Counted from the first letter of the stretch, positions 9,694-20,821 are shown. The stretch: 43,904 nucleotides of DNA from Chlamydomonas sphaeroides (GCA_001662425.1 BDDC01000254.1:1-43904), one strand, 5' to 3'. Made by a program: numbers and translations. Notes: a model not told the origin generated them from the letters alone.

Positions 9694-11409
9694 ATGGCCG
9701 AGGGCCCCTCCGTGATGGACAAGCTGGCCGACGCGGCGCGCACCGCCGGGGACCGCATCAGCGACGCGCTGGGCTCGGTGAGCGGGGAGCGGGCACGCAC
9801 GAGGGCTGCATCACAGAAGCGGTCCACGGCTGGCGCGCCGGTCCAGCGCGCGGCGGCTCGGCTCGGGGAAACAGGGCCCCCGGCACTCGGTCGCTCTGCA
9901 AACAGCAGCACCGCAGAGAGCTGCTCCGCAGCTTCGCGGCGGCTCCGTGGCCGGCGGACTCGGCCTCGGCCTCTCGTTATGCGCTCCCACGCCGCTCCCT
10001 CCCCACGCCACCTCGCTGCTCAACCTCCCCCCTCCTCCGGCCCCCACCCGCCCCTTCGCCCGCGGCCGCAGGCGCAGGACGCCACACGCGAGCAACTGAG
10101 CTCCGAGCCGCGCTCCGGGCCCGAGGTGGGCGGCAAGGACCGCAGTCAGACGTCGCTGTCGGAGGACGCCGACGACCTGGCCACCCGCGCGGAGCAGAAG
10201 ACCGACGAAGCGGTGAACCGCACCACGGAGGTGCGGGGTGGGGAAGATTGTGAGGGTGGGGAGGGGGGATTGGGGTTGGGTTCGGATGCTCGGCATGTGG
10301 GCAGAGCGGGGGTGGGCGGGAGGGGGATTGGGACCAGGGGCGGAAGGTGTCCCTGGGTGCTGATCACCACCACCGAGGCGCGTCAGCATGTGCCTGATTG
10401 CGTGGACCTGTGGCTGGGGATTTATGTGGTGGGAGATGAGAGGTGGGGGCGATGCTGTAGGGAGGCGAGCTGGCGGATGGCGCAGTCCGCAAGCAAGGGT
10501 CCTCCTGTGCCTGAGCGCCTGACAGGCTGACTGCTGGCGCTCGCTGTAGCGCTTTGCCCCGCTGGCGTGCCCGAGTGCGTGGCGCATTCCCTGTCCCCTC
10601 CCGCTGCCCCTGTCCACACTGCACCCATCGGCCTAGGCGGCCCGCGACATCGGCGACCGCACGCGCGACGCGTACGAGGACACCAAGGCCGCCGTGAGCG
10701 ACGAGGCGGGCAAGGTGCGCGCGCAAGGCAGGCGGCAGGCGGCAGGAGCGGGAGGGGGCGGGGGGCCAGGCAGGCTGCAGTCGGAGGCGAGCAGCTGATG
10801 AGAAAGGGGCTGGCGCGGCTTAGGGATGGGCGGCGCTCTGCTACTCCGCAGGGCGCACGCGGCCGCCTGCTCGCTCACCTCACCCAGCTGCTGACATTGC
10901 CGGTGCTTCCGTCCCCGTGCTTCCGACCTCTCGCCCCAACGTACGCTCCCCACCGGTCCCTGCCTCCCAGGCCCGCGACGCTGCGGTGGACACCCTCCAG
11001 CAGGCGGCCGACCGCGGCCCGGGCGCCGGCAGCCAGGACGGCGCGCAGGTGGAGGCGACCGGCGTCAACCCGGGCTTCGAGGTGGGGCGCTGCACCCGCG
11101 GCAGGCGGTGGCCTTCACGTCATCCCCTCCACATATCCCCTCCACATAACCCCGAACGTCGGAGAGTCAGGTGTATCCCATTTTTCCTAATTCAACAAGA
11201 ATCCCCTCCACATCCTTCTTGACTCCGCCTGTTTTTACATCCCTCTTCCCGCGCATCAAGAACTCCACCTGTCGGCCCCAGCTCCTGCCTAGCACCCCGC
11301 CGTACCATGCATGCGCCTGCTCTCCCACGCACGCTCTATGCGCCCCGTGGGGCTCGCCCTCCCACACCAGGCGGCTCGCGAGATGGCCGAGAAGGTCGAG
11401 GACGTGTAG
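9694..11409 (+). CDS. LEA-like hydrophilic helical-repeat protein
   Basis: Five exons: 9694-9777, 10072-10230, 10637-10714, 10971-11081, 11371-11409; 471 nt, 156 aa, TAG stop. All four introns are phase 0 and each internal exon opens with a related Ala/Arg/Asp motif: AQDATREQ, AARDIGDRTRDAYEDTK, ARDAAVDTLQQAAD, AAREMAEKVEDV. The protein is very hydrophilic, rich in Ala, Asp, Glu, Arg and Thr, with almost no hydrophobic core, no signal peptide and no membrane span. Repeats of the A-x-D/E-x-x-x-D-A type resemble group-3 LEA / apolipoprotein-like amphipathic helices that form under drying. A protective role in desiccation, salt or cold is inferred. The start is the only ATG giving an open first exon. 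Poly(A) signal TGTAA at 11748-11752. Confidence 0.8.
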
Positions 11410-11747
11410 GCGGCCGGGGCCGTGCGAGCCCGGCAGCAGCCAGCGGCCGGCAGCGGGGGCTGCGGTGTTTGGTGGTGGCGGGTGATGGCGAAACCACCGG
11501 CGGGGCCGTGCGGGCGAGGGGGCTCCCGAGTGAGGTAGATGGCTGCTGACAGCAGCAGCGAGCTGTTACCACGCTGCGTGCGGCTCGTGTGGGGTCCGTG
11601 CGTCCGCGGCGCAGGCTGTTGGATAACTCGCTCGGTGTTGGGTGGACCCGTGATGGGGAGGAGGCTGGAGGCAGAGACGCGCATCTGGTTGAATTGGAAG
11701 GGCGGCGATGACGACGTGAGGATCTAGAGCGGGCTTGTGGGGTTTGC

Positions 11748-11752
11748 TGTAA
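11748..11752 (+). terminator. TGTAA poly(A) signal of LEA-like gene
   Basis: The signal lies 339 bases past the TAG stop at 11409, in a region with no other supported exon. Confidence 0.6.
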
Positions 11753-12243
11753 CGCACGTCGCTGCTTCTTGTGGGGCCCAGGCGCACCAGGCCAGCCGCC
11801 CGCCGCACATATGCCAATCGCCAGTACCCTCCCCAGGTCCGGCACTCCGGCTCCAATAGCTCAGTGTCGCGCCAGAGCTCCGCGACCCTCCCGGCGCGCA
11901 TGGTGGCCACCCCCCGCAAAGCGAAGCGTCCATGACACCGGTCCGGCCACTGGTGGCGCCGCGCTATTCACAGCGCGAGCCCATGACGCACACCGCCTCG
12001 GCGGCCCCGTCGCATCGCACGCTTAGCCTCGCCGCCCCCGTTGTGGCCGCGCGCACCCCCATTCTCACACAAACCTGGGGCGTGCTGTGCCGCGTGTGGG
12101 GTTCTGTGCTACCTAACACTGGAACAAACACCCGCCACCGTGCCCGCCACGCACTAAACTGCAAGTTGCTACAGTCCGCGCCTCTCGACACAGCTGCTGC
12201 TGCAGCAACCCTGAGTCAGCGACCGGCTCCGAAACATCGGCCC
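11753..12243. promoter_or_regulatory. Intergenic region upstream of the 76-aa protein gene
   Basis: No exon is supported here. It should hold the promoter and 5' UTR of the gene starting at 12244. It also contains one copy of the 48-bp dispersed element (12079-12126). Confidence 0.45.
12079..12126 (+). repeat. 48-bp dispersed element, copy A
   Basis: Starts GGCGTGCTGTGCCGCGTGTG and ends CTAACACTGGAACA. It matches 46 of 48 bases with copy B at 16014-16061. The two sites are unrelated (promoter region versus intron). Confidence 0.85.
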
Positions 12244-13127
12244 ATGTCGTCAAGCAGCACCACAGAGGCCGCGGCGCCGCCCCCTGCCGAGCCCACGCTG
12301 GCCGAGCGCACGGCGGGCGCCATCGGGCGCGTGGCCATGGCTGCCAAGCAGATCAAGGAGGCGACCATGCCGGGGGCCAGCATGTGGTGAGGTGAGGCCA
12401 CATGCGGTTGCGGCGGCAGCCAGCGCCGAGCGGCGCTGCGGGCGATAAGTGCGCGGCGCGGGGTGCTGGATGGCTACTGTGCGGCTTTCCAAACAAGATT
12501 GAAGCCCGCCAACAGCGCTGCGGCGCGCTCGCGGTGTGCGCCCGCGGCGAGCAGCGGATGCTGGGTGGTGGGTGCGGACTGCTGTGGGCTGCGCCCTGCA
12601 CCAGCCTGCCGCCTGCCGCCCCTGTAATGCGGCCCCGCCCCCTGCGCGCCCTTGGCCGCTGCGTGCGCAGGAGGATGACGTCAGCGCCACGCACTGCCGC
12701 GGTGGAGCAGCAGCTGCAGGTGGGGCCCGAGGGGCCAAGGCCAGGGGTTGGGGTTTGGGGTTTGGGAGGCCGCGGCTTGGGCCGGGCCGGGGGGTAGCTT
12801 GAGGCGTGCGGCGTGCGGCGTGCTCCTGGGACCGCGCCATGTGTGCCGTTGTGGCTGGGGCTGGGGCGTGCGGCATGGGGCGCGTGTGGCATCAGCGGCA
12901 TGCAGCGCTTGGCAGCAGTACGGAGCTCGGGGCGTGAGGCGTGGCGCGGGGCGTGTGGAAGGGCGTGCGGTGTGCGGCGTGGCGCGTTGACGGCGTGCGT
13001 AGGGGTCCTGAGGGGCCAGGGTCCATGACGTGTGCCGATGCCCTGCCACGCGCACCGTGCCCCATGCCTCCCTACCTCTCCCACGCAGGCTGCTGACGCT
13101 GCGGATGAGCGGGCCAGGCAGCAGTAG
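12244..13127 (+). CDS. Small hydrophilic protein, 76 aa
   Basis: Proposed exons 12244-12386, 12671-12719, 13089-13127; 231 nt in phase, TAG stop. The protein starts MSSSSTTEAAAPPPAEPTLA, has a helical basic middle (GRVAMAAKQIKEATM) and ends in AADAADERARQQ. It has no signal peptide or transmembrane segment. The Ala/Asp/Glu/Arg tail resembles the final exons of the LEA-like gene upstream. No family is recognised. If the first intron is retained, the frame stops immediately (ATG TGG TGA at 12382-12390), giving a 48-aa product ending ASMW, so splicing at 12387 decides the C-terminus. The exon 2 and exon 3 calls rest only on splice consensus and phase. Confidence 0.5.
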
Positions 13128-13960
13128 GGCCACGCCGGCGCTCATGCGACCAAGACAACCGGCCTTGGTCATGGCAGGGATATGGCAGGGACATGTGGTC
13201 CACGTTGCTTGCCAGAATACAATGAAGAACGGATGACGGTTTGCGCATGGACCATGCGGCCCCTACCGGCGACCCTGAGTGGTACCCGCGTGGCAAGTAG
13301 CGCGCGGGGGCCTTCCCCGCAAGACCGAGCACGGTTCAGTGCTCGCGTCTCGCACTCGTGCAAACTACTGTCTGTTCATCTCTCAGTAAGCACAGTGCTA
13401 AAGCTTGAACACGAGCCCCTGATATCAGAGATCCCCGCGGAAGAGCCTCGACGAAGGCGCCGGGGTTATCGACAGCCGTGCTCGCGCCGGCGTCGCTGCC
13501 ACCGCTGGGCACAGGCGCGGGGGCTAGAACTACATCCATACTTTTGAAGTAGGCGAAACAGAGGCGTGTTGCGCGTGTTTCACGCGGTGCTGATTGCGAA
13601 GAGTGCCGGCCGGGACGACGTCGATCCCCCGGGCATGACGGCCGGCACGCCCGGCCGGTATGACGGCCGTAACCCCCCCGTGTGAAAACCCCAGGCGTCA
13701 GGCGTCGGCTGGGGCCAGCGAGTCAGGCAGGAAGGCAGCCCCGGGGCGGCACACGTCAGGAGATAGGGGCGGTGGCGCAGCTGCAGACAGTGGAGGTGGC
13801 GGCGACACTACGTGGCCGCACAGCATAGTGTGGGTTGGTGGCGCCGGCACGGCGTGTGCTGCCCTTCAGCACGGCTGGCGCACGGGAATCGGCCCTGCCC
13901 CGCCGCCCCACCAGACACCGCCCCTGCCCTCCCGCCCACCCTCCTGCGCCCGCCCGCTCC
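13128..13960. other. Intergenic, no gene seen
   Basis: Tail of the 76-aa gene's transcript and spacer to the convergent K+ channel gene. A cluster of GGCCGG/GCCGGC palindromes lies at about 13602-13665. ORFs here lack plausible protein character. Confidence 0.5.
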
Positions 13961-13965
13961 TTACA
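13961..13965 (-). terminator. TGTAA poly(A) signal of K+ channel gene
   Basis: TTACA on the plus strand, 959 bases past the channel's stop codon. The intervening 13966-14923 is then the 3' UTR; no exon is supported in it. Confidence 0.45.
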
Positions 13966-14923
13966 GCGAGGCGCATGAGCACCCTCCACAGCGGCGGCAG
14001 CTGGGCGGCCAGCGCCAGCAGGCACACGGGCGCCGGGAAGGCGGGGGAGGAGGAGGGGCTGGGGAGTAGGTAGCGTGGCGGTTGGGGCATGGCCTGAACG
14101 AGCTTGCATGTGCCATAAGAAGCACGAGACCCTACGAGACAAGACCGCTCCGTTGGCTCGCCCCTTGAGGTGCACGAGCCGTTCGACTCGGGCACCGCGA
14201 CACAGCGAGAACGGCAGCAGCGACGACGTGCGTTGAGATGCGCATCCCTGCCGTTTCAGGCAGTTAGGGCGGCAAAGTCCGGCCCGTGGGGTGAGGGCAC
14301 GGAGATTCGTTGTGCCCGAGACCCCTTAAAATACCCCGGCGACAACCGCATGATGACCGACGGTGTGCGTCTGGTCTGGGTGGCCCCTTTTTGGGGCGAG
14401 CCATGCACCCCTGCGCAGTTGGGACAGGTTTCAAGCAAACAGCCCGCCCCGCAGCGCTCCCACCGATCGCAGCCGCACTTGGCCCTGGATTGGCGAATCA
14501 CGCCTCCTCTCCCTCCACACGTGAAGACAATCACTCATCCACTCCGTACATGGTCACACCCTCGGCCAAGACCTTGAGCCAAGGCGCCGCGTACATAGCC
14601 ACAGCAGCCAGTCACAAACGAACGACATACACATGGGTCACAGGAACGCCGCTTCCCCCGCCCATTCACCGCAATCGCTCGCGTCAGCGCGCCCCTGGCT
14701 CACATGGTCTCCGCCCTTAGCGTCTGCACGTCGCCCCTGGCTCACCGGGGCACACTTCCACCCAACTCCCAGCTCCCAGCCCGCAGTGCTGCATGTGTTT
14801 ACGCTCCTCTCCTGCTCTCTATCCGCCACCGCGGTGCCATAACCCCGTGCCCCCCTGCCCCTAGTCCCCGCGCCTTTGAGGCCATAGCGCTCAGCCCCGT
14901 CCCTGCCCCCTCCCGAGCTGCTG

Positions 14924-17900
14924 TCACCGCAGCGCCGGCCCCGATGCCGACCCCGGCTTGGGCCCGCCGTTCGCCATCAGCGATCCAGTCGACGCCGACG
15001 GCATCACAAACACGCTGCCGGCGCCTCCGTGGCCGCTGCCGCCGCTCATCGCCGCCGCCATCAGCCCACCCAGGCTGTCGCTGGCGGCGCGCGTGTGGCC
15101 GTGGCCCGACAGGCTGGCGTACGAGTTGTGGGACCCCTCGCCGGCGGTTGCCAGCAGCGAGGAGCCCTCGCAGGCTGCCGTGTTGGGCCGCACGGCGGGC
15201 GGCGACACGCGCACCTGCGCCATCCGCTCCTGGACGCGCGCGTGCCGCAGCATGTCCAGCTTCTTGAGGCCGCTGCGGCAGGCGGGCACGTGGATCGGGA
15301 GGGCGGGAGGGCGGTCCATGGTGGCGCGGGCGAGACGCAAGGCGAATGTGCGATGTGCATGTGCAGCAGCAGCAAGGCCCCTGTAGATTGCGGATGCAGG
15401 GAAGACATGCAATGGAGGTGTGCTGCCGCTTCCTTCCCCGCGTCCCGACAACAGACAGCCTGCAGGCGGGGGGGGGGAGGCCTGCTCCATCTCGCGTGCT
15501 CCGTCCCCCATGGACGCTCACCGCAGCAGCTCGGGGTAGTGCTCGCACAGGTCTGTGATGTCGTCCTCGGGTATGCGCAACATGTCGCAGGGCGTCTTGC
15601 AGAACACATTGTCGCGCCGCTTGATCTTGCCCGCGCTGCCCGCGTGGCCGCCGCCGCCGCCCTCCTCGGTGGCGTCGGCGCCCGCCATCTGGCGCAGCAC
15701 GTTGCCCTCCCCGAACACGGTGCCCTCGGGCACAACGTACAGCACCGTGCCCTGGTCTGCGCCCAGCACTTGCAGCTCGCCCTGGCGGCACAAGGCGTGG
15801 AGCAGCGCACGCAGGGAGGCAGAGGGCTCAGCGGACGAACGGCCGGCGCGGCTCGCGCTCTTCGGGGCACGAACAGGACGCAAAAAGGACGAAGAGGATT
15901 GATACCGAAACCTGCGCCCGCCTCGTGCTTGTCGCCCTACGCCCTCACACGCTTCCGCACTGGCGCATCTAACCGCATTCCCTCTGCGCACGGCCGACGC
16001 GCCACTCTATCCAGGCGTGCTGTGCCGCGTGTGGGGTTCTGTTCTACTTAACACTGGAACACACCCTGCGCACCTGCAGCAGAATGAACACGTCCGCGCC
16101 CGTCTCCCCGCGCATGTACACAAAGGTGTCGGCGGAGAAGTGCGTGGGCTGCAGCCGCACGCAGAGGTCGGTGAGGAAGACGTCGTCGTCCGACAGCGAC
16201 TGCAGCAGCGGCACGTTGGCAATGGTGGGCAGGTACAGGTGGCGCAGGATCTTGGACCGCAGCTCAAACGGCAGCCGCGCCAGCACCGCCTGCCGGTCGT
16301 AGGCCTTGACCTTCTGCTTCTTGTTGTACTCCAGCACCCTGAGGGAAGGGCAGGGAAAGGAGACGGACTAAGGCTAGAGTCTAGCGCCCTGCCTGTTCAT
16401 GGCACCGCTGGTGGCGTGCCCACCGACACACACACCGGCTGTGCCGACTCTTGAGCATGCCGCACCGGCCCATCACGTCACCCGACAAGAGCACGCGCTT
16501 CGGCCGTGCCTCACGACCCCATATCCCAGTAGCCGAGCACCGGGCCCCCAGCCCGGCCCCTCGGCGCCAAAGTCCCCCGCCCCCTCTTACTTCCTGGCCA
16601 GCGGCCGCGGCAGCTCCACGTCCTTCATGAAGGCGCTGAGCTGGTGCAGCTGCTCGCCGCGGGCCACCTTGTCGGCGTCCAGGCGTGACACAATGGACGC
16701 CATGCGGCCGAAGCAGAAGGACAGGAAGAAGCCGCCGATGACCATGGTGATCATGCACCACACCTGGCGGCAGGCCGGCGGACGGCAGGGGGCCCGGGCA
16801 ACGGTCGCTGGACTGGCAGGTGGTGGGAAGACTGCGCGGTGGCTGCTGAGCGTGTGTCGGCTGTGGGCACGCGGTTGCTGCTGCATGGACCTTGAGGCAC
16901 CCTCAAGCCGCGAGTTCGTGTATAGCTGGAGGCTCAAGCCGTGTGCGCTGCTCGCTGGCCGCCGCCCGCTGCGGCTCGTGCGCAGCAGCGCCCCTGCCGC
17001 TGCTGCTTGCCTTCTCGGCAATGGTGGTCCCGTAGATGTCTCCGTAGCCCACGGTGGTCATGGTGGTATAGGCCCAGTACATGGACGTGATGTAGCTGCG
17101 AGGGGAGCCGGCACGGGGAGTATCTTGTTGGTAGAGAGAGGTAGGAGCACGGCGGCAGAGGGCGAGTGGCATGACAGCGGTTGGGAGAGGCAGCCGGGAG
17201 CTGGAGCGGCCCCAAGGCGGGGCGCGACGAGGGTTCAAGGCAGTTGGGAGACGGCCGGAAGCCAGGACGGGTCGGAGCACGGTGGCAGCGGGCTGCAGGG
17301 CGCGAGGCGGTGCAGGGTCAGGCCCGTCGGCCGTGCGAGGCATGCACCCCGGGGCTCCGCGCAGGCTCGCGGCCCCACCGGTAGGTGAAGCCGAAGTCGG
17401 TCTTGCACCTCAGCTGCGGCAGGTCCTTGCACTGGGGACAGGGCACCATGGTGTAGTACTCGGGGCAGGTGTACCAGTTCTTGGACGCGGCGTCCTGCGG
17501 GCAGCGGCGCAGGCACGGGCCAGCCGGCGGGGCGGAGCGGTTCAGCGACGCGGCCACCTGGCGCGGATTCGTGGCGCCCTCGCAGCGCCCCCCGCCTGCA
17601 GCACCTCCCAGAGGCCGCAGCGCGCCCTGCCCTTGACCCGGCACCCTGTGCGCACCCTGGCGGTGAGCTCGGTGATGTAGGGCGCGGCCCCGTCCGGCAT
17701 GGTGCTGATCTGGGTGGGCATGAGCACGGGGTAGTAGCCGCCCAGCTTCTGCAGCACCCAGGTGTCCAGCTCGCCCACGTCCACCAGGTGCTGCTCCTCT
17801 GGGACAGCAAGGAGGCGGGAGACGAGCAGTCATGCGTGGGTCACGGGCGGTAGGGTTTGCTGCTTGGTGCGCAGTGATGCACAGCGCGCTGATCGTTGCA

Positions 17901-19957
17901 GCCGCATGGCCTTCTTACCCCTGGCGGCGGCACTAGCACCCCAGGTGAGAACGCTGCGCGGGGCATGGCCCAAGTAGTGCCCCGCCCGCACCACCGAGCC
18001 GGGAGCCACCGCACCCCACCGCCTCACCCGCTGTCCACCAGTGCGGCCCCGAAAAGAGGTAGAAGAAGCAGCCACTGAGGTGGCCTAGGTACACCAACAC
18101 GATGAGCAGCTCAAGCAACGAAATCACCCAGCGCGCCGCGTAGAATTCGTCCTGGGGGCGGGGAGCAGCACGGGATGCAGGTGGGGATGTGGGTCGGGCG
18201 GCGCAGTGGTGCGTTAGGGGCCATGTGGGTCGCGCAGCTGGAGACCTCGCCCGAGGCGCCCTCCATGGCCGCCAGCCCTGGCGCGAGGCTGCATGCTAAC
18301 GCCGAACTTGGGTGGCCCCTTGCCGCCTCATCTGTCGTGCGCGCCCTCCCACCCTGCCAACATGCTCTCCGCGCGCACCTGCAGCCGCCCCAGCACGGTG
18401 CTGACGGACAGCACGTTGAAGTTCTTGAAGATCCAGATGATCCTGAAGAAGCGCAGCAGGCGCAGCATGACCACCAGGCTGGCGGCGCTGTCGGACCGCA
18501 CCACCAGGTCGCAGCCGCCCAGCACGCTGCACGTCCACGTGCCCTGGGGATGGAGGGAGGCGTGGGGAAAGGGTGGAAGAAGGCGAGGGGATGGACAAAG
18601 AGCAGCTGAATTGTGGCCGAGGGGGCAGCGGCCACGGAGGATGGCACGCTGGGGTCCTCGCCCTTGCGTCGTGCCCCTGTCCCAGCGCACGGCTACGGGC
18701 AACACCAGCCGCCTGCAGCTTGCAACAACAGCCTGCAGTGCTGCTCGCTGCGGCCCCGGCCCCTGGCGCCTGCCCCCTACCTCCAGACCCCGCACTAGGT
18801 AGTCGGAGGGGAAGGTGGCGAGCAGGTCGATGATGAACCAGGTGCGCAGGTAGCGCAGCGCGATCTTTTTGTGGTTGGTGATCAGCTCGCCCGTGACGGG
18901 GTGCTGGAGGGCGGCCCGGGCAGGGAGCACAGCGGAGCGGCTTGGTGGGTGGGCTGCAGCAGCGTAGGGCCAGGTTGCAGGACAGCAGGGGGATGCTACA
19001 GGAGCTCGGATGTGTTTATCGAAGAGCGGCGCGGAGCCAGCGGCCGTGGGTGCCAGCGCCCAGGGCGGGATTCGCACGTCAGGTGGCAGTGGGACGCACT
19101 GCGTACCTCGTACGCGGTGAAGAAGTTGAGGATGAGGTCCGTGTAGAAGAAGAGGTCGATGAGCCCCTCAAACCAGAACCAGAACCGCGTCGCCGGCTTG
19201 TCAAAACCCTGCGCGGCAGCAGGCGGCGCCTCGGTGCTGAACGCCGGGGCTGCTCAGGGGGGCGCACTGGGCGCTGAGGGCAGTGGCCGGTGGCCGCAAC
19301 AGCGGCTTGGCCGACTGCAGAGTACCACTGGGAGAGAGGTAGAGGGCACGCCTGGGATAATGCGGGTGTGCGGGGGGCCTGGCCGGCGCCGGCTTGCAGG
19401 CCTCACCACGCGCACGGGAGTGACCCAGATGATGTAAAGCACCACGAACAGCTGCACGTTAATCCATCTGTCGAGGAGGCATGCGGGAGAGGAAAGCTGC
19501 ATAAAGACTCGATGCAGTGGACGTCCAGTCAGCGCAATTCCGGGTTCATCAGGGCGAGGGGCTGCGGCACTTTGAGCAGCGGTTGCCCAACAGAGCGGAC
19601 CCGCCTCACATCTTCCGGAACCTTGAGTCCGGCAGGACCACCCACAACCGCTTCTTGCGCTGTTGCGACGTGTGCTGTGGGGCATGGGTTCCAATAGGAA
19701 GTCAGGGCCGTCAGCGCAGGAGGCCCCGTCGTCAAACCCGGGGCCTGACCCTCCTTGCCCCCAGTCCCTACGTGTTCGTCTTGGAAGGCGCGCAGCCCAG
19801 CGCCCTCCTTAAGGTCCACCAGCTCCACGTCCTCGCGCGCCAGCTCCCTGCTCTGCCTCCTGCGAGCCGCGGACGCCGGGTCCCAGCGTTGGGCCAACTT
19901 GCCGATGAATTGGCGACCCCGCGTCGCACCGAAACGTCGGGCAAGGCCCTCAAGCAT
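14924..19957 (-). CDS. Voltage-gated K+ channel with C-linker/cNBD-like domain
   Basis: Fourteen minus-strand exons: 19957-19772, 19674-19610, 19467-19407, 19208-19107, 18903-18781, 18543-18379, 18151-18028, 17798-17656, 17494-17379, 17095-17011, 16763-16591, 16338-16074, 15781-15522, 15272-14924; 2217 nt, 738 aa. WVVLPDSRFRK precedes S1 (INVQLFVVLYIIWV); S2 has FEGLIDLFFYTDLILNFF; S3 TWFIIDLLATFPSDYL; S4 LRLLRFFRIIWIFK carries the voltage-sensing arginines; S5 is ISLLELLIVLVYLGHLSGCF. A long turret with several Cys leads to the filter TVGYGD (about 376-381), then S6 VWCMITMVIGGFFLSFCF, a C-linker and a cNBD-like domain (about 510-620). The plant/algal Shaker- or EAG-like K+ channel family fits; plasma membrane or ciliary location is inferred. 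The S5-pore-S6 region needs a GC-AG intron (donor 17010). The Ser/Gly-rich tail has no ankyrin repeats. The start at 19957 is uncertain. Confidence 0.9.
16014..16061 (+). repeat. 48-bp dispersed element, copy B
   Basis: Differs from copy A (12079-12126) at two positions. It lies in the intron between the two cNBD-like exons of the K+ channel, 12 bases downstream (in transcript sense) of the donor at 16073. Confidence 0.85.
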
Positions 19958-20821
19958 GGCTCTAGTACTTGCTTTGATATGGGGCGGTAGTATTCTGAGT
20001 ACTGGTACTCCTTGTCGGTAAGCAGCGCGGCAGCCTCTTTTTCATCGCCTCGCTGCTCGGGGCTTGCGTGGCCAAGGCGAGCGTCGTTGCCCTCAAAACC
20101 CTCCACACGGTTCCAAGACATAGTCGGCATGGTGGTGACGCCGAAGCCGCCCGAAGGCGCTTGACAAGGACAAGGCGCGAATCAGCGGCTACCGCCTTTC
20201 ACAAGACATCATCTTGAGGCGTGATGTGTTGTCGTTATACATAGAATTGATCACGGAGGCTGGTCGCAGGGTTCAGAAAACGTGTTTGTGTGGAAGCTTG
20301 GGTTGAACAGGGTTCGGCGCCTGCATCGGCGACCAAGCTTCCAAAGACAAAGGTGTCGCGCCGCGATACCTTGAGCTTTGATGTGGCCTTTGCCTTCACA
20401 TTTCGCGCGAACGCGTCAGCTGACAGCGGGCGCCCACGTGCCGACTCCTCCCGCCCGACCCTGTCGTCACCACCTGAGGACCTGTCCCAGAACGTCGGTG
20501 CCTAGACACCTATCAAGTCCCTGAGGGCCCGGCTATATATATAGTCTGCTACATCAATCTACATACATTGTCCCGCTGCTGACTCCTCCCCCCCGCCCAG
20601 TCCTACTCCCTGTCCCGCTCGCGCTCCCTCGCCCGCGCCCACTGCTCCTCCCGCTCCCCCCCTCCCGCCCCACTCGCTCCAGCTCTCGGGGCTCAAGAGG
20701 TCTTGTACGGACTCCTGGGACGCCCCCCAGCCAGCATGCGAGGTGGCTGCAGAGTGCTCATCCAAGCTGGCGCGTGTGCCCGCCCGCTTCCCGCAGCCGG
20801 GCCACGAGCCATTAAGCGACC
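19958..20821. promoter_or_regulatory. Upstream region of K+ channel gene
   Basis: An overlapping upstream reading frame begins with ATG at 20130 (MPTMSWNRVEGFEG), is acidic and protein-like to about 19970, and is out of frame with the channel start at 19957. TATATATATA at 20534-20543 is a possible TATA box for either strand. No other exon is supported. Confidence 0.45.
20534..20543 (-). promoter_or_regulatory. TATA-like element
   Basis: TATATATATA in an otherwise G+C-rich region, 577 bases upstream of the K+ channel start codon. The spacing fits a promoter with a long 5' UTR. Confidence 0.35.

Noticed and set aside
13660..14073. Possible plus-strand gene starting MTAVTPPCENPRRQ
   Set aside because: No splice structure, no conserved character, and it lies over the 3' end of the K+ channel transcript.
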